From: Nemertoderma westbladi
Lineage: Eukaryota > Xenacoelomorpha > Nemertodermatida > Nemertodermatidae
Reading direction: 5' to 3'
Assembly: GCA_032718475.1 (NCBI GenBank)
Contig: JAUCBJ010008155.1
Coordinates: 1-25,524, forward strand
Length of the DNA stretch: 25,524 bases
Shown here one piece after another: positions 9,151-17,230 of the stretch. Below the pieces are notes generated by a model, which did not search any database, was not told the DNA's origin, and worked only from the letters and a program-made list of their open reading frames with translations. The translations under genes were made by a program, and so were the position numbers. How positions within the stretch are numbered: position 1 is the stretch's first letter; each line of letters starts with the position of its first letter.

Positions 9151-10394
9151 ATAAATAAATGTTATTCTATATTATATCAACACAATGAGCTTCTTGAAGG
9201 TGGAACTCAAAGGTAAAAAATCCCTGAAACTTCCCCTGAACGAGGAACAGTGAACCATGGTGTATGACGACATGCTATCATGATTCTAACATACTTCGTT
9301 ATAGTCCCACTACTCCCCCACCTGCAGAACCCATCAAGTTTGTTAATTTTACGCCAGCGAATGAGCTCAACCAATAAATGCAGAATAAACGCCTCCGTGA
9401 TATAATATGGTAAATGAATGAAATGCAAATAAGAACGATTCATTCAGTGTTATGATCTTAGTCATGAATTCATTATAATAATATAATTGATCCGAGATAA
9501 CCTACCAGCCATGAAATATAATGCATTAGTTCAAGATAATCAGCTACAGTAAACTAGATGGTGGTGCTAGTGCACCGCGAAAGAAGCTCTTTAGCTTCAG
9601 ACGACTGTTCAATTGTACACGCCTTCATTCAAGTTACACTCAAAATAATTTATATACATCAATAATGTTTATCACATAAGTGCCTATATTATGTTCTCTA
9701 AGAGTTAATGAACAGAGGGCGGCACATAATTATTGACCTTATCGATAAGTTTGCTATATTATTAGAAGTTCGTTAGGACTTCTTACCACGCTTCCACAAA
9801 ATTTGAAACCTTCCGGAAACCACAATTTTTAATCGAAAAACAGTGTCACACTCTCCTAGAGTGAAAGCGAGCATATTGGGGGATGGTTGAGTGCATAGGG
9901 CGGCTGCAGCACTTTGTCAGCTGATTTTAATTCTTATTTTATTTATTTATATCAATTTGAATTTGAATATTTTCCCCCGTATTCAAGATCGTCATAAATT
10001 AATTAGTGTAAACCACTGCAGTCGGCCGCTGCTTATATCCAACTGAATGGTAAAGTCAACTAATAGTTGAACCATTCCATGTACTGAGCTGTTGAGAAGT
10101 ATAATTCCAGTGCCAGTCCAGTTTCCAGTCCATCATTATCATTACATTGCTTAATTTGAATATTATTCTAATTATATACATAAGCATTGTGACTTAAAAA
10201 AAGAATCCAAATAATACTGTCCAAATAATAATCCAAATATGATTTGTCAACTCCTGCCTACCTAACCCGGAATTCCCCATCCCCCGTCTTCTAAGGGATT
10301 CAAATTTGTTAGCTCTCTATAAATAAATTTTTCAACATACTGACATTATTATATTGTTAAAAATATAAGATTAAGCAATAAGATTGTAATTGAT

Positions 10395-10499
10395 TGGAAA
10401 TAAATGATATTCCGAAGCATTTTTATTCAACAAAATTATATAAACAAGATACAGAAGTTTTATGTGGAAATAAATGATATTCCGATGCATTTTTAATTC
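10395..10499. repeat. Two direct copies of a ~35-bp unit, 69 bp apart
   Basis: GGAAATAAATGATATTCCGA followed by A/TGCATTTTTA begins at about 10396 and again at about 10465. The rest of 9151-10394 and 10500-11087 shows no gene. Only AT-rich DNA and a small hairpin (CGGTTTC-TATAT-GAAACCG, about 10630-10648) are visible there. Confidence 0.7.
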
Positions 10500-11087
10500 A
10501 CTGAGCCATAAGATATTGACTTGAAATTCAGAAATTTTTATAGTAAATTTGTTCAAAAATTTTTTTCAAAAAATTTTTTTCTAACATTAGTTTTTTACTT
10601 TTCTCAGAACATTCTTTATCCCTTTTTGGTCGGTTTCTATATGAAACCGATATGTAATTATGAAATTAATATTTGTAATATATGAAATTCCATATATGGT
10701 ATAATTTTGTAAATACGATCTACTTTTGGGGGTTTAAATTATTGTTTAGGTGCATAAATTATATTTCCATTGCATCTCAGTTTTTTAGTGAGTCAAAAAT
10801 CTTCGTAATTTTTCAGAACCTTATGGAAACATAGTTTTCGGGTTTCCACATTTTGTGGAGCCCTGCTTCTTACTGTAAAAGTATTCATTATCTATATATG
10901 TATGTATGTCCAGTATATAGGGATAACTTCTCCGAAGCTTTAGCTCATCCGTCAATGAAAGTTATATCAATTGACGACGCTCAACCAGGATGTGGAAAAA
11001 AAGTTTCGAAAAAATTTATTAAAGCGTCTTTTATTTATTTAGAAAATTAGCCCCATAACACGAAAATTGCCATAGACTCAATGACTC

Positions 11088-11181
11088 ATACCATAGACTT
11101 AAAACACCAGCTCTGCTATACCATAGACTCAAAACACCAGCTCTGCTAGCTATACCATAGACTCAAAACACCAGCTCTGCT
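11088..11181. repeat. 30-bp tandem repeat, three copies
   Basis: ATACCATAGACTCAAAACAC followed by CAGCTCTGCT is repeated at 11088, 11118 and 11152. A 4-bp spacer precedes the third copy. The copies are nearly identical, so the expansion is recent. No coding content. Confidence 0.9.
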
Positions 11182-11270
11182 GGTGCTAATGAGGGCCTAG
11201 TAAGCTACTACTATCAATTGATTGAATGGATAGGCCCAAACTGCAGAGAAGAGTATATTACTTCCAAGTT

Positions 11271-11552
11271 TGTGTGTCAACTAATAGTATATTATTGTAA
11301 TATAGTTGGTGTAGGCCTATACATGTTATTGTAGTAGTTTGTAATGTATTATCCCGCCAGCTGAATAGCTCTTTCCAGTGTGCCAACTAATAGTATTATA
11401 TTATTGTAGTATAGTAGGCCTATACATTTTATTGTAGTAGTCTGTAATGTATTATCCCGCCAGCTGAATAGCTCTTCCCAGTGTGCCAACTAATAGTATA
11501 TAATGTATTACCCCGCCTGCTGAATAGCTCTTCCCAGTGTGCCAACTAATAG
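11271..11552. repeat. ~103-bp satellite, left part
   Basis: Units start with GTGTGCCAACTAATAGTA and end with GCCAGCTGAATAGCTCTTCC. They lie at about 11271-11376, 11378-11480 and 11481-11536; the third has an internal deletion. A fourth unit begins at 11537 but is interrupted at 11552 by the ribozyme array. It resumes at 13029. Confidence 0.85.
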
Positions 11553-11793
11553 CATTGATAGTAACAATGTGTTGGCAAGCTGTATTTTTCGAGGTGTTTG
11601 TTATTATATATTTATTATAGGAAGGGATCTAGGGGTCTTAACCTCGAATGATAAGTTTATTTTACCGAAAATAACTTATCTTTTATTGGCGCAATTGTAG
11701 GACTAATTCCATCACATGCGTACTTTTTAACCGGGCAGTGTACAAATTTAGGAATCGCGTAATTTTTCTTGAAATTAATATCTCACATATCTC

Positions 11794-11847
11794 TCCAAAC
11801 CACATACGCGTTTCGACCTTACTGGGTCTCATCCGCGTGGTGTCGGA
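11794..11847 (-). ncRNA. Hammerhead ribozyme, type I, copy 1 (core mutated)
   Basis: Stem I, stem II (GACC/GGTC with a 6-nt loop), GAAA and the ACGCGT-A stem III/cleavage segment are all present. The first core box reads CGGATGA instead of CTGATGA (plus strand 11829-11835), which replaces the invariant U4 by G. The first base after the cleavage site is U, so the first stem I pair becomes G-U. The U4 change is expected to abolish or strongly reduce cleavage. Confidence 0.8.
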
Positions 11848-11898
11848 TTCGAACCTGGGACCTCGAGGTGGAAACCGAGACAACAACCACTAGGCCAC
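11845..11898 (-). promoter_or_regulatory. tRNA-like A box and B box, unit 1
   Basis: On the minus strand TGGCCTAGTGG matches the RNA polymerase III A-box consensus. GGTTCGAATCC (plus 11845-11855) is a perfect B box about 42 nt downstream. Acceptor and T stems do not pair well, so this is tRNA-derived rather than a tRNA gene. The hammerhead follows directly. Confidence 0.75.
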
Positions 11899-12207
11899 AG
11901 GTTCTTGAGATATGGAGTATTAATTTCAAATTCAGCTGCCATTTTATTAGCCCCTGATTTTTATTATTGATAGTAACAATGTGTTGGCAAGCTGTATTTT
12001 TCGAGGTGTTTGTTATTATATATTTATTATAGGAAGGGATCTAGGGGTCTTAACCTCGAATGATAAGTTTATTTTACCGAAAATAACTTATCTTTTATTG
12101 GCGCAATTGTAGGACTAATCCCATCATATGCGTACTTTTTAACCGGGCAGTGTGTACAAATTTAGGAATCGCGTAATTTTTCTTGAAATTAATATCTCAC
12201 ATATCTC

Positions 12208-12261
12208 TCCAAACCACGTACGCGTTTCGACCTTACTGGGTCTCATCAGCGTGGTGTCGGA
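12208..12261 (-). ncRNA. Hammerhead ribozyme, type I, copy 2 (intact core)
   Basis: Minus-strand order: TCC, an internal loop GAC, ACCACG (stem I 5' strand), CTGATGA (plus 12243-12249), stem II GACC-CAGTAA-GGTC, GAAA (plus 12225-12228), stem III ACGCGT, A17, then CGTGGT (stem I 3' strand), TT and GGA. Stem I is a perfect 6-bp helix extended by TCC/GGA beyond an internal loop, as in natural type I hammerheads where that loop contacts loop II. All conserved core residues (C3 U4 G5 A6 G8 A9 G12 A13 A14, A15.1-U16.1, H17 = A) are present. Predicted cleavage lies between plus positions 12219 and 12218. Stem III is only AC/GT closed by GC, and the self-complementary ACGCGT suggests action as a dimer. 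Confidence 0.9.
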
Positions 12262-12311
12262 TTCGAACCTGTGACCTCGAGGTGGAAGCCGAGACAACAA
12301 CCACTAGGCCA
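12259..12311 (-). promoter_or_regulatory. tRNA-like A box and B box, unit 2
   Basis: A box TGGCCTAGTGG at plus 12301-12311 and B box GGTTCGAATCC at 12259-12269, start-to-start spacing 42 nt, close to real tRNA genes. CTCGG/TCGAG can form an anticodon-like stem with an 8-nt loop. CCTGTGGCC and GGTCACAGG can alternatively pair into a 9-bp hairpin enclosing the segment. These boxes could drive polymerase III transcription into the ribozyme. A run of four T on the minus strand further into the unit (TTTTCGG, near 12082) might terminate it. Confidence 0.75.
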
Positions 12312-12611
12312 CAGGTTCTTGAGATATGGAGTATTAATTTCAAATCCAGCTGCCATTTTACTAGCCCCTGATTTTTATTATTGATAGTAACAATGTGTTG
12401 GCAAGCTGTTTTTTTGTGGTGTTTGTTATTATATATTTATTATAGGAAGTGATCTAAGGGTCTTAACCTCGAATGATACGATTTTTTTTCCGAAAATAAC
12501 TTATCTTTTATTGGTGCAATTGTAGGACTAATCCCATCACATGCGTACTTTTTAACTGGGCAGTGTGTACAAATTTAGGAATCGCGTAATTTTTCTTGAA
12601 ATTCATATCTC

Positions 12612-12665
12612 TCCAAACCACGTACGCGTTTCGACCTTACTGGGTCTCATCAGCGTGGTGTCGGA
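12612..12665 (-). ncRNA. Hammerhead ribozyme, type I, copy 3 (intact core)
   Basis: The ribozyme sequence is identical to copy 2: CTGATGA at plus 12647-12653, GAAA at 12629-12632, predicted cleavage between 12623 and 12622. The unit carries a 10-bp deletion just outside the ribozyme (around 12600-12610). Cleavage here and at copy 2 would release a 404-nt RNA with a 5'-hydroxyl and a 2',3'-cyclic phosphate, the substrate type joined by RtcB-like ligases in animals. Confidence 0.9.
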
Positions 12666-12715
12666 TTCGAACCTGTGACCTCGAGGTGGAAGCCGAGACA
12701 ACAACCACTAGGCCA
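12663..12715 (-). promoter_or_regulatory. tRNA-like A box and B box, unit 3
   Basis: The same boxes as in unit 2, with the B box at plus 12663-12673 and the A box ending near 12715. The exact preservation of both boxes in all three units, while the AT-rich body has changed (for example GATACGATTTTTTTT in unit 3), suggests they mattered when the units multiplied or that the copies are young. Confidence 0.75.
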
Positions 12716-12985
12716 CAGGTTCTTGAGATATGGAGTATTAATTTCAAATCCAGCTGCCATTTTACTAGCCCCTGATTTTTATTATTGATAGTAACAATGA
12801 GTTGGCAAGCTGTTTTTTTCGTGGTGTTTGTTATTATATATTTATTATAGGAAGGGATCTAGGGGTCTTAAACTCGAATGATAAGTTTATTTTACCGAAA
12901 ATAACTTATCTTTTATTGGCGCAATTGTAGGACTAATCCCATCCCATGCGTACTTTTTAACCAGGCAGTGTACAAATTTAGGAAT

Positions 12986-13022
12986 CTTATCATTCGAGGT
13001 TAAGACCCCTAGATCACTTCCT
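12986..13022. repeat. Inverted 37-bp piece of the repeat unit at the array's sense-strand 5' end
   Basis: CTTATCATTCGAGGTTAAGA onward is the reverse complement of 12849-12885 in the partial fourth unit (about two mismatches), and of 11619-11655 in unit 1. It lies at the very edge of the insert, where the fourth unit stops before its ribozyme. The pair can form a hairpin with a ~100-nt loop. A 5' inversion of this kind resembles the twin-priming products of target-primed reverse transcription. Confidence 0.85.
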
Positions 13023-13028
13023 TTAATA

Positions 13029-13165
13029 AACTAATAGTATATTATTGTAGTATACTAGGCCTACACAAGTTTGTAATGTATTATCCAGCCAGCTGAATAG
13101 TTCTTCCCAGTGTGCCAACTAATAGTTATTATTGTAGTATAGTAGGCCTTATTGTAGCTCTAGCC
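13029..13165. repeat. ~103-bp satellite, right part
   Basis: The interrupted fourth unit resumes at AACTAATAG and ends near 13109. A fifth, incomplete unit starts at 13110. From 13166 to 13687 no gene is recognisable. Confidence 0.8.
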
Positions 13166-13687
13166 AATCAGGGAGTGAAATGCCACAACACATTGTCCAA
13201 AAATCTGCGGAAAAATTGATTGAGACAGGAAAGAAGCTAAGAACTTCTTAATAATACGCCCTCTAGCGGCACCATCTTTATAGTTTGATATTGATATAAC
13301 GTGATGCGAAATAAAATTTAATGATTATCTTTTATTTTTAATAAAATAAATAAGGCCTTTCTTTTAAATGAAATATTTCCATTTTCGATTAAAAAAAAAT
13401 ACCACTCTCATTGATATTGCAATCCCTACCGGTACTATAATGCTCTTCTCTGTAATCCTATAAAGTTTATTAATATAATATTAATTCTAATAATATTCCA
13501 TGTTGTACTTTGTGATATTTTATACCAAACTGTCTTGACCACCGATAGTCCGCTTGTATTTAGCTAGCAAATCCACCCCCCATATAAATCACACCGTGGC
13601 AAGTTTGCGAACATAGCCTGCCCATCAGCTTTATTAGTTAAGGATTCGCTGCGCGGGGATTAATATTTTAATAAATATTAAGTTTAT

Positions 13688-13876
13688 TGGCGGTTTATTA
13701 TTAACTATTCATTACAAGAAAAACAAATCGTCTTTTTTCCCGATGACCCTGTGCGCCCCTTAGCTAGTGAGGTTAATATTATACATCAATGGCTCGGTCA
13801 TAAGGGAAGAAAAGACTATTTGAAAGGTATTTTTGTTCCACAAAATTGCCTTTTCACTAACCCTGACTCGGAGTAA
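13688..13876 (+). other. Open frame without ATG, unrecognised
   Basis: The frame is open into a stop at 13874-13876. It includes FFPDDPVRPLASEVNIIHQW, then LGHKGRKDYLKGIFVPQNCL, with a composition unlike the AT-rich surroundings. It could be a relic of a mobile-element protein or an isolated exon. I do not recognise the family and see no flanking splice signals that I would trust. From 13877 to 14540 nothing else is visible. Confidence 0.25.
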
Positions 13877-14540
13877 ACCATTGTTCCGGAAGCACACTTA
13901 GCTCTCTGGTCCCGGTTAGACTTTGGATATGTACGAATATGCCTAAATACCAGAATTGCAAGGAATTGTGGGTACTGTTGTTAGTAGGTATGAATAGCAG
14001 GCATACACATACAGCAGCAGCATTAGAACACATTACAGGAACCTCTCGCTTTTTTTCATAGAATGATTCAGTTGTTATATTATTGACCCAATGTATTTGA
14101 GGTTAAATCCGCCATTTTTAGGAAAATAATTTATAGCTGATATTTCACTTCCATCCAATGTATTTCATAGTGTAGTATATTTCGGTGTATATTTTGGTGT
14201 AGTTTATTCAAACTACAGTCTTTCCCGAAATGTCCATTATAAATACGTTATTTTTGGTATAAAATAGATTATTTAGCTTAATTTATGTAGCTTACAGATC
14301 TCACTCAATGTATCATCTTGGTAATAAAGCCTATTCTGTTTACTATCATTATTATGCATTATTAAGCCTTTAATCACTCAAGCAATTAAATAGCCTATAC
14401 AACAAACATGTTGATGAAATGTTGTATGTAATCGGTGAGGTAGTTAGGCGTATCTCTATTTCTATTATGCTCAATCCTACTTCTTTCTATATGCTTAAGT
14501 GATGTGTTCTGCAATCAGTATCTTTACCTGCAAAATCAGA

Positions 14541-14580
14541 GATTAATATTCACATCATCAATGATGTGGTAAAATATTAA
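14541..14580. repeat. Inverted repeat (hairpin) TTAATATT / CACATCAT
   Basis: TTAATATT-CACATCAT-CA-ATGATGTG-gtaa-AATATTAA gives 16 paired bases per arm with a small bulge. It is not preceded by coding sequence and has no T tract typical of a terminator. Its function is unknown. Confidence 0.6.
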
Positions 14581-14986
14581 TGACATATATATTTACTGTT
14601 TCATTTTTATTTTCAATCAGATCAATCCCTCATTCGTAACAGTTTGCAAACACACCATTGGAAGCCCATCTTCAACTTGAGCATTAAACATGTAAGCGGA
14701 ACAAATATGATGAACGGGTGGGTGTACTAGAACTTCCCACCTTTACCCTGGATGATGCATCACCGGCTGCTACCCAGTTTATTAAGGTCATCCCATAGAG
14801 GCCCTGATTGACATCTGTAATACCTTTATCTTTCGATCTTCATCTCCAGTCGACATAACAAAATGCTGCAGACTCAATAGTATAATAGTATAAAATAATA
14901 AGTATAGATCAATAGGAAATAGATTTATTAATTAATTTAATGCTTCTGTAGTTTTATTAGTCATTCTATGTTTTGTTTCGTCGCTG

Positions 14987-15295
14987 TTGCATTGTTTGTT
15001 AATTGTTTTAAGTAATTTATTTGTTCATTATTTCCTGGTGGCGATGATTTCGATAATTACTTTAATTTATTTAATTGTACTTTATCATGTACTTATATTG
15101 TCACCAAAACTTACTATCAGAGTAGTTAATCAGCAATTATTGTACGATCAAGTCATAAAGACAATCTCAGTTCTTAATGAGCCAATCGCCAATTTCAAGA
15201 CTTGTGCTCATCATCTTGCCAGAATGTGCCCCTCTGCCCAATGGATTTTCTCACGTTGTATCTCTCACATGGACTTGTCCTTGTCTTACCCATGA
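14987..15295 (+). CDS. Hypothetical 102-residue ORF, doubtful
   Basis: The ORF starts at an ATG and has a strongly hydrophobic stretch over about residues 3-38 (CLLIVLSNLFVHYFLVAMIS and onward). A mixed C-terminal half containing HHLARMCPSAQWIFSRC follows. I recognise no family. AT-rich DNA often yields hydrophobic ORFs by chance, and no promoter, intron or poly(A) signal supports it. It could be an exon or spurious. Confidence 0.15.
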   Translation: MHCLLIVLSNLFVHYFLVAMISIITLIYLIVLYHVLILSPKLTIRVVNQQLLYDQVIKTISVLNEPIANFKTCAHHLARMCPSAQWIFSRCISHMDLSLSYP

Positions 15296-15516
15296 TAGGG
15301 TGGTGATCAGTGTGAAATGAACACACTGTAAGAGATCAACAATTCAGACATGAACTGTCCAGACTTTAAATAGCCTACCACATGGCAAATAATTTCTTCA
15401 CCCGACCTGGTAGCTAAGTGGTATTAAAATACCTAAATGAAGTGCCACTGAGTAGGTTATTGGGCCGTTTCGACTGGAGACATACATGTAAAATTGTAAA
15501 GCTTCCATGTGACCCA

Positions 15517-15526
15517 TTTATTTATT
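15517..15526 (-). terminator. Candidate poly(A) signal of the transporter gene
   Basis: Two overlapping AATAAA hexamers on the minus strand (TTTATTTATT on plus) lie about 125 nt downstream of the transporter stop codon. This is a normal 3' UTR distance. Confidence 0.5.
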
Positions 15527-15650
15527 ATATTAAGCAGTAATTGCACAAAGTAAGTACTGTACATTATACATAAATTGTTAACATTGGGGTGCTAGCAGAA
15601 TAGCTAGCTGTCCTAGTGTCCAGAATAGCTCAACTGTCCTAGTGTCCAGT

Positions 15651-17162
15651 CTAATTATATTTTAGTTCCACTACATCTTTAATTTCGTCTGTTTCGATTG
15701 ATTTACAGCAACGTTTACTAAACAATGGCTTCTCAAATACTTCCTCCATATCTTCTAGAGTTCGACCTTTAGTCTCTGGTACAAACAAATATACATATAA
15801 GCAACTGGCTGCTCCTATGGACGCATAGAGAGCAAAAACACCACCTTCGCCAATGGCATTCTTAGTGGTTAAAAAAGTGCTTGCGACTACAACATTTGAT
15901 AACCAATGAACGCTGGTTGCTATGGAATTGCCAGTACTCCTGGCCCAATTAGGAAATACCTCTGAATTGATTGTCCATGGGATGGCAGCCACACCAAAAC
16001 CAAAAGATGCCATGAACAAGGTGACAGCCGTTACAAGCAAATAGGAGTATCCACTTGTAGATTGGTTGATCGGATCTTTGAAGCAATCTAAATCAGCCAT
16101 TCGACATCCACCAATCTTGTATCCAGGATCACTTTCCAGAAGGTATTGGGCAATAGACATTAATGTGGTACTTAACCATACCCCCATGAGACTGGCCAAT
16201 AGTAGAGGCCGTCTTCCAAGCTTATCCAATAAAGATAGCCCAATGGCTAAGGTAACAAACAATACGGCTAGAGGAGGAAATTGTACTAGACCCACCCATT
16301 TATAATCCACACCAACTGAAAGCATTATTGGAATCATATAGTACACTATAGCATTGTAACCCACTGCATGATGTATTATTTGTACTGCACAACTAGTAAT
16401 CAAGGCTCGCAGTGCTGGTTTATGCATTATAATATCAGTGAAACCACTTTGACTTGTCGAATTGATATTTTCTAGAATTTTGTCAATGTCCTCACTGACA
16501 TCCTCTTTGTTCACAAATTGTTTTAACGCGGCTGTTGCTTCTTCTCTTTTGCCCTTCAATAGTAAGAACCGCGGACTTTCTGGAATAAATAGAAATCCAA
16601 TAAACTGAACCACTGCCGGAACTGCTCCTAGACCCATTAATAATCGCCATCCAGATTCCCTACTCCGAAACTCTTCAGTAGCCAACGCGGCCACAATAAA
16701 CCCTAATACTTCAATCAACTGTTTGACAGCAACTAAGCGACCACGCAACGTTGGTGGAGACACTTCTGCAACATAAATATGAACTGTAGACGATCCCAAA
16801 CCAAGACCCACTCCTGTTATACAACGTCCTACGATAATTACGGCCAGACTATTTGCCAGGGATATAATAATTGGGCCTATGCAGAATGTGACTCCTGATA
16901 TTAGCATAACTGGGCGTCTTCCTATGTTGTTATTGAGTTTTCCACCCAATGGTGATGTCAACACAGCCATTCCTATAGTTGAACTGACTATAAACTCATA
17001 CATCCCAGTGGACATTGGATAAGTTTTACTGATGGCGACCATACCCCCTGAGACCACTGCTGTATTGTATCCAGTAAGGAAACCACTTAATGTTGCTAGC
17101 ACGCAGATGGCATATACTTTACTAGTTGGTTTATCTGATTTCGATGACTTCTCGTCATCCAT
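15651..17162 (-). CDS. MFS sugar transporter, proton/myo-inositol cotransporter-like (SLC2A13/HMIT family)
   Basis: Intact single-exon ORF of 503 residues with a strong start context (ACAATGG). It should be a 12-helix plasma-membrane transporter. The first half has GYNTAVVSGGM (31-41), GGKLNNNIGRRP (73-84), GRCITGVGLGLG (112-123), VAEVSPPTLRGR (131-142) and PESPRFLLLKGKREEA (194-209). The second half has GYNAIVYY (268-275), DKLGRRPLLL (313-322), the AAIPWTINSEVFPNWARSTG block (392-411) and PETKGRTLEDMEEVF (462-476). The PWTxNSExxPxWARSTGN block and the cysteine-containing loop before helix 10 (C353, C360, sequon NQS at 366) point to the HMIT branch rather than classic GLUTs. It is shorter than human HMIT, mainly in the terminal extensions. 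Unusually, the family's QQ pair before SGxN in helix 7 is HH (264-265). The lack of introns could mean an ancient retrocopy that stayed functional. No frameshift or stop is present. Confidence 0.93.
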   Translation of the reverse strand: MDDEKSSKSDKPTSKVYAICVLATLSGFLTGYNTAVVSGGMVAISKTYPMSTGMYEFIVSSTIGMAVLTSPLGGKLNNNIGRRPVMLISGVTFCIGPIIISLANSLAVIIVGRCITGVGLGLGSSTVHIYVAEVSPPTLRGRLVAVKQLIEVLGFIVAALATEEFRSRESGWRLLMGLGAVPAVVQFIGFLFIPESPRFLLLKGKREEATAALKQFVNKEDVSEDIDKILENINSTSQSGFTDIIMHKPALRALITSCAVQIIHHAVGYNAIVYYMIPIMLSVGVDYKWVGLVQFPPLAVLFVTLAIGLSLLDKLGRRPLLLASLMGVWLSTTLMSIAQYLLESDPGYKIGGCRMADLDCFKDPINQSTSGYSYLLVTAVTLFMASFGFGVAAIPWTINSEVFPNWARSTGNSIATSVHWLSNVVVASTFLTTKNAIGEGGVFALYASIGAASCLYVYLFVPETKGRTLEDMEEVFEKPLFSKRCCKSIETDEIKDVVELKYN

Positions 17163-17230
17163 TGTTTATAATTAAATTCCACTAAATTATTGTTTGGGAC
17201 CAGTATAGACCAGTATAGCTACTAAAAATA

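Larger units (their letters stand above)
11553..13028 (-). mobile_element. Retrozyme-like tandem array with hammerhead ribozymes and tRNA-like boxes
   Basis: Three complete units (11554-11965, 11966-12379, 12380-12783) and a partial fourth (12784-12985) are arranged head to tail. A 37-bp inverted piece follows at 12986-13022. Unit lengths are 412, 414 and 404 bp. Read on the minus strand, each complete unit holds a tRNA-like A box and B box, then a type I hammerhead ribozyme. An AT-rich body follows, with a hairpin (GATAAGTT(T)ATTTT arms, such as 12062-12092). The insert is flanked by AACTAATAG at 11544-11552 and 13029-13037, which is present only once in each uninterrupted satellite unit. 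There is no protein-coding capacity. Tandem hammerhead-bearing units of a few hundred bases are the definition of retrozymes; mobilisation would depend on another element's enzymes. Confidence 0.8.

Noticed and set aside
8298-9158. Small ORFs inside the TTAA-bounded element
   Set aside because: Low-complexity, overlapping on both strands, with no motif; typical chance ORFs in AT-rich DNA.
10630-10648. CGGTTTC-TATAT-GAAACCG hairpin as a regulatory RNA or terminator
   Set aside because: Only a 7-bp stem, no adjacent gene and no T tract. Mentioned but not called as a functional feature.
12259-12325. True tRNA genes in the ~410-bp units
   Set aside because: A and B boxes are excellent, but the acceptor and T stems do not pair, the anticodon-like loop is 8 nt and the same sequence is repeated in each unit. 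It is tRNA-derived, not a functional tRNA.
11553-13028. CRISPR-like or ordinary satellite reading of the array
   Set aside because: Units are ~410 bp and continuous with no spacers, the DNA is eukaryotic, and the insert has a target-site duplication and ribozymes. A mobile element explains it better.
16066-16305. Plus-strand ORF opposite the transporter
   Set aside because: It lies wholly antisense to a well-conserved gene and has no recognisable motifs.
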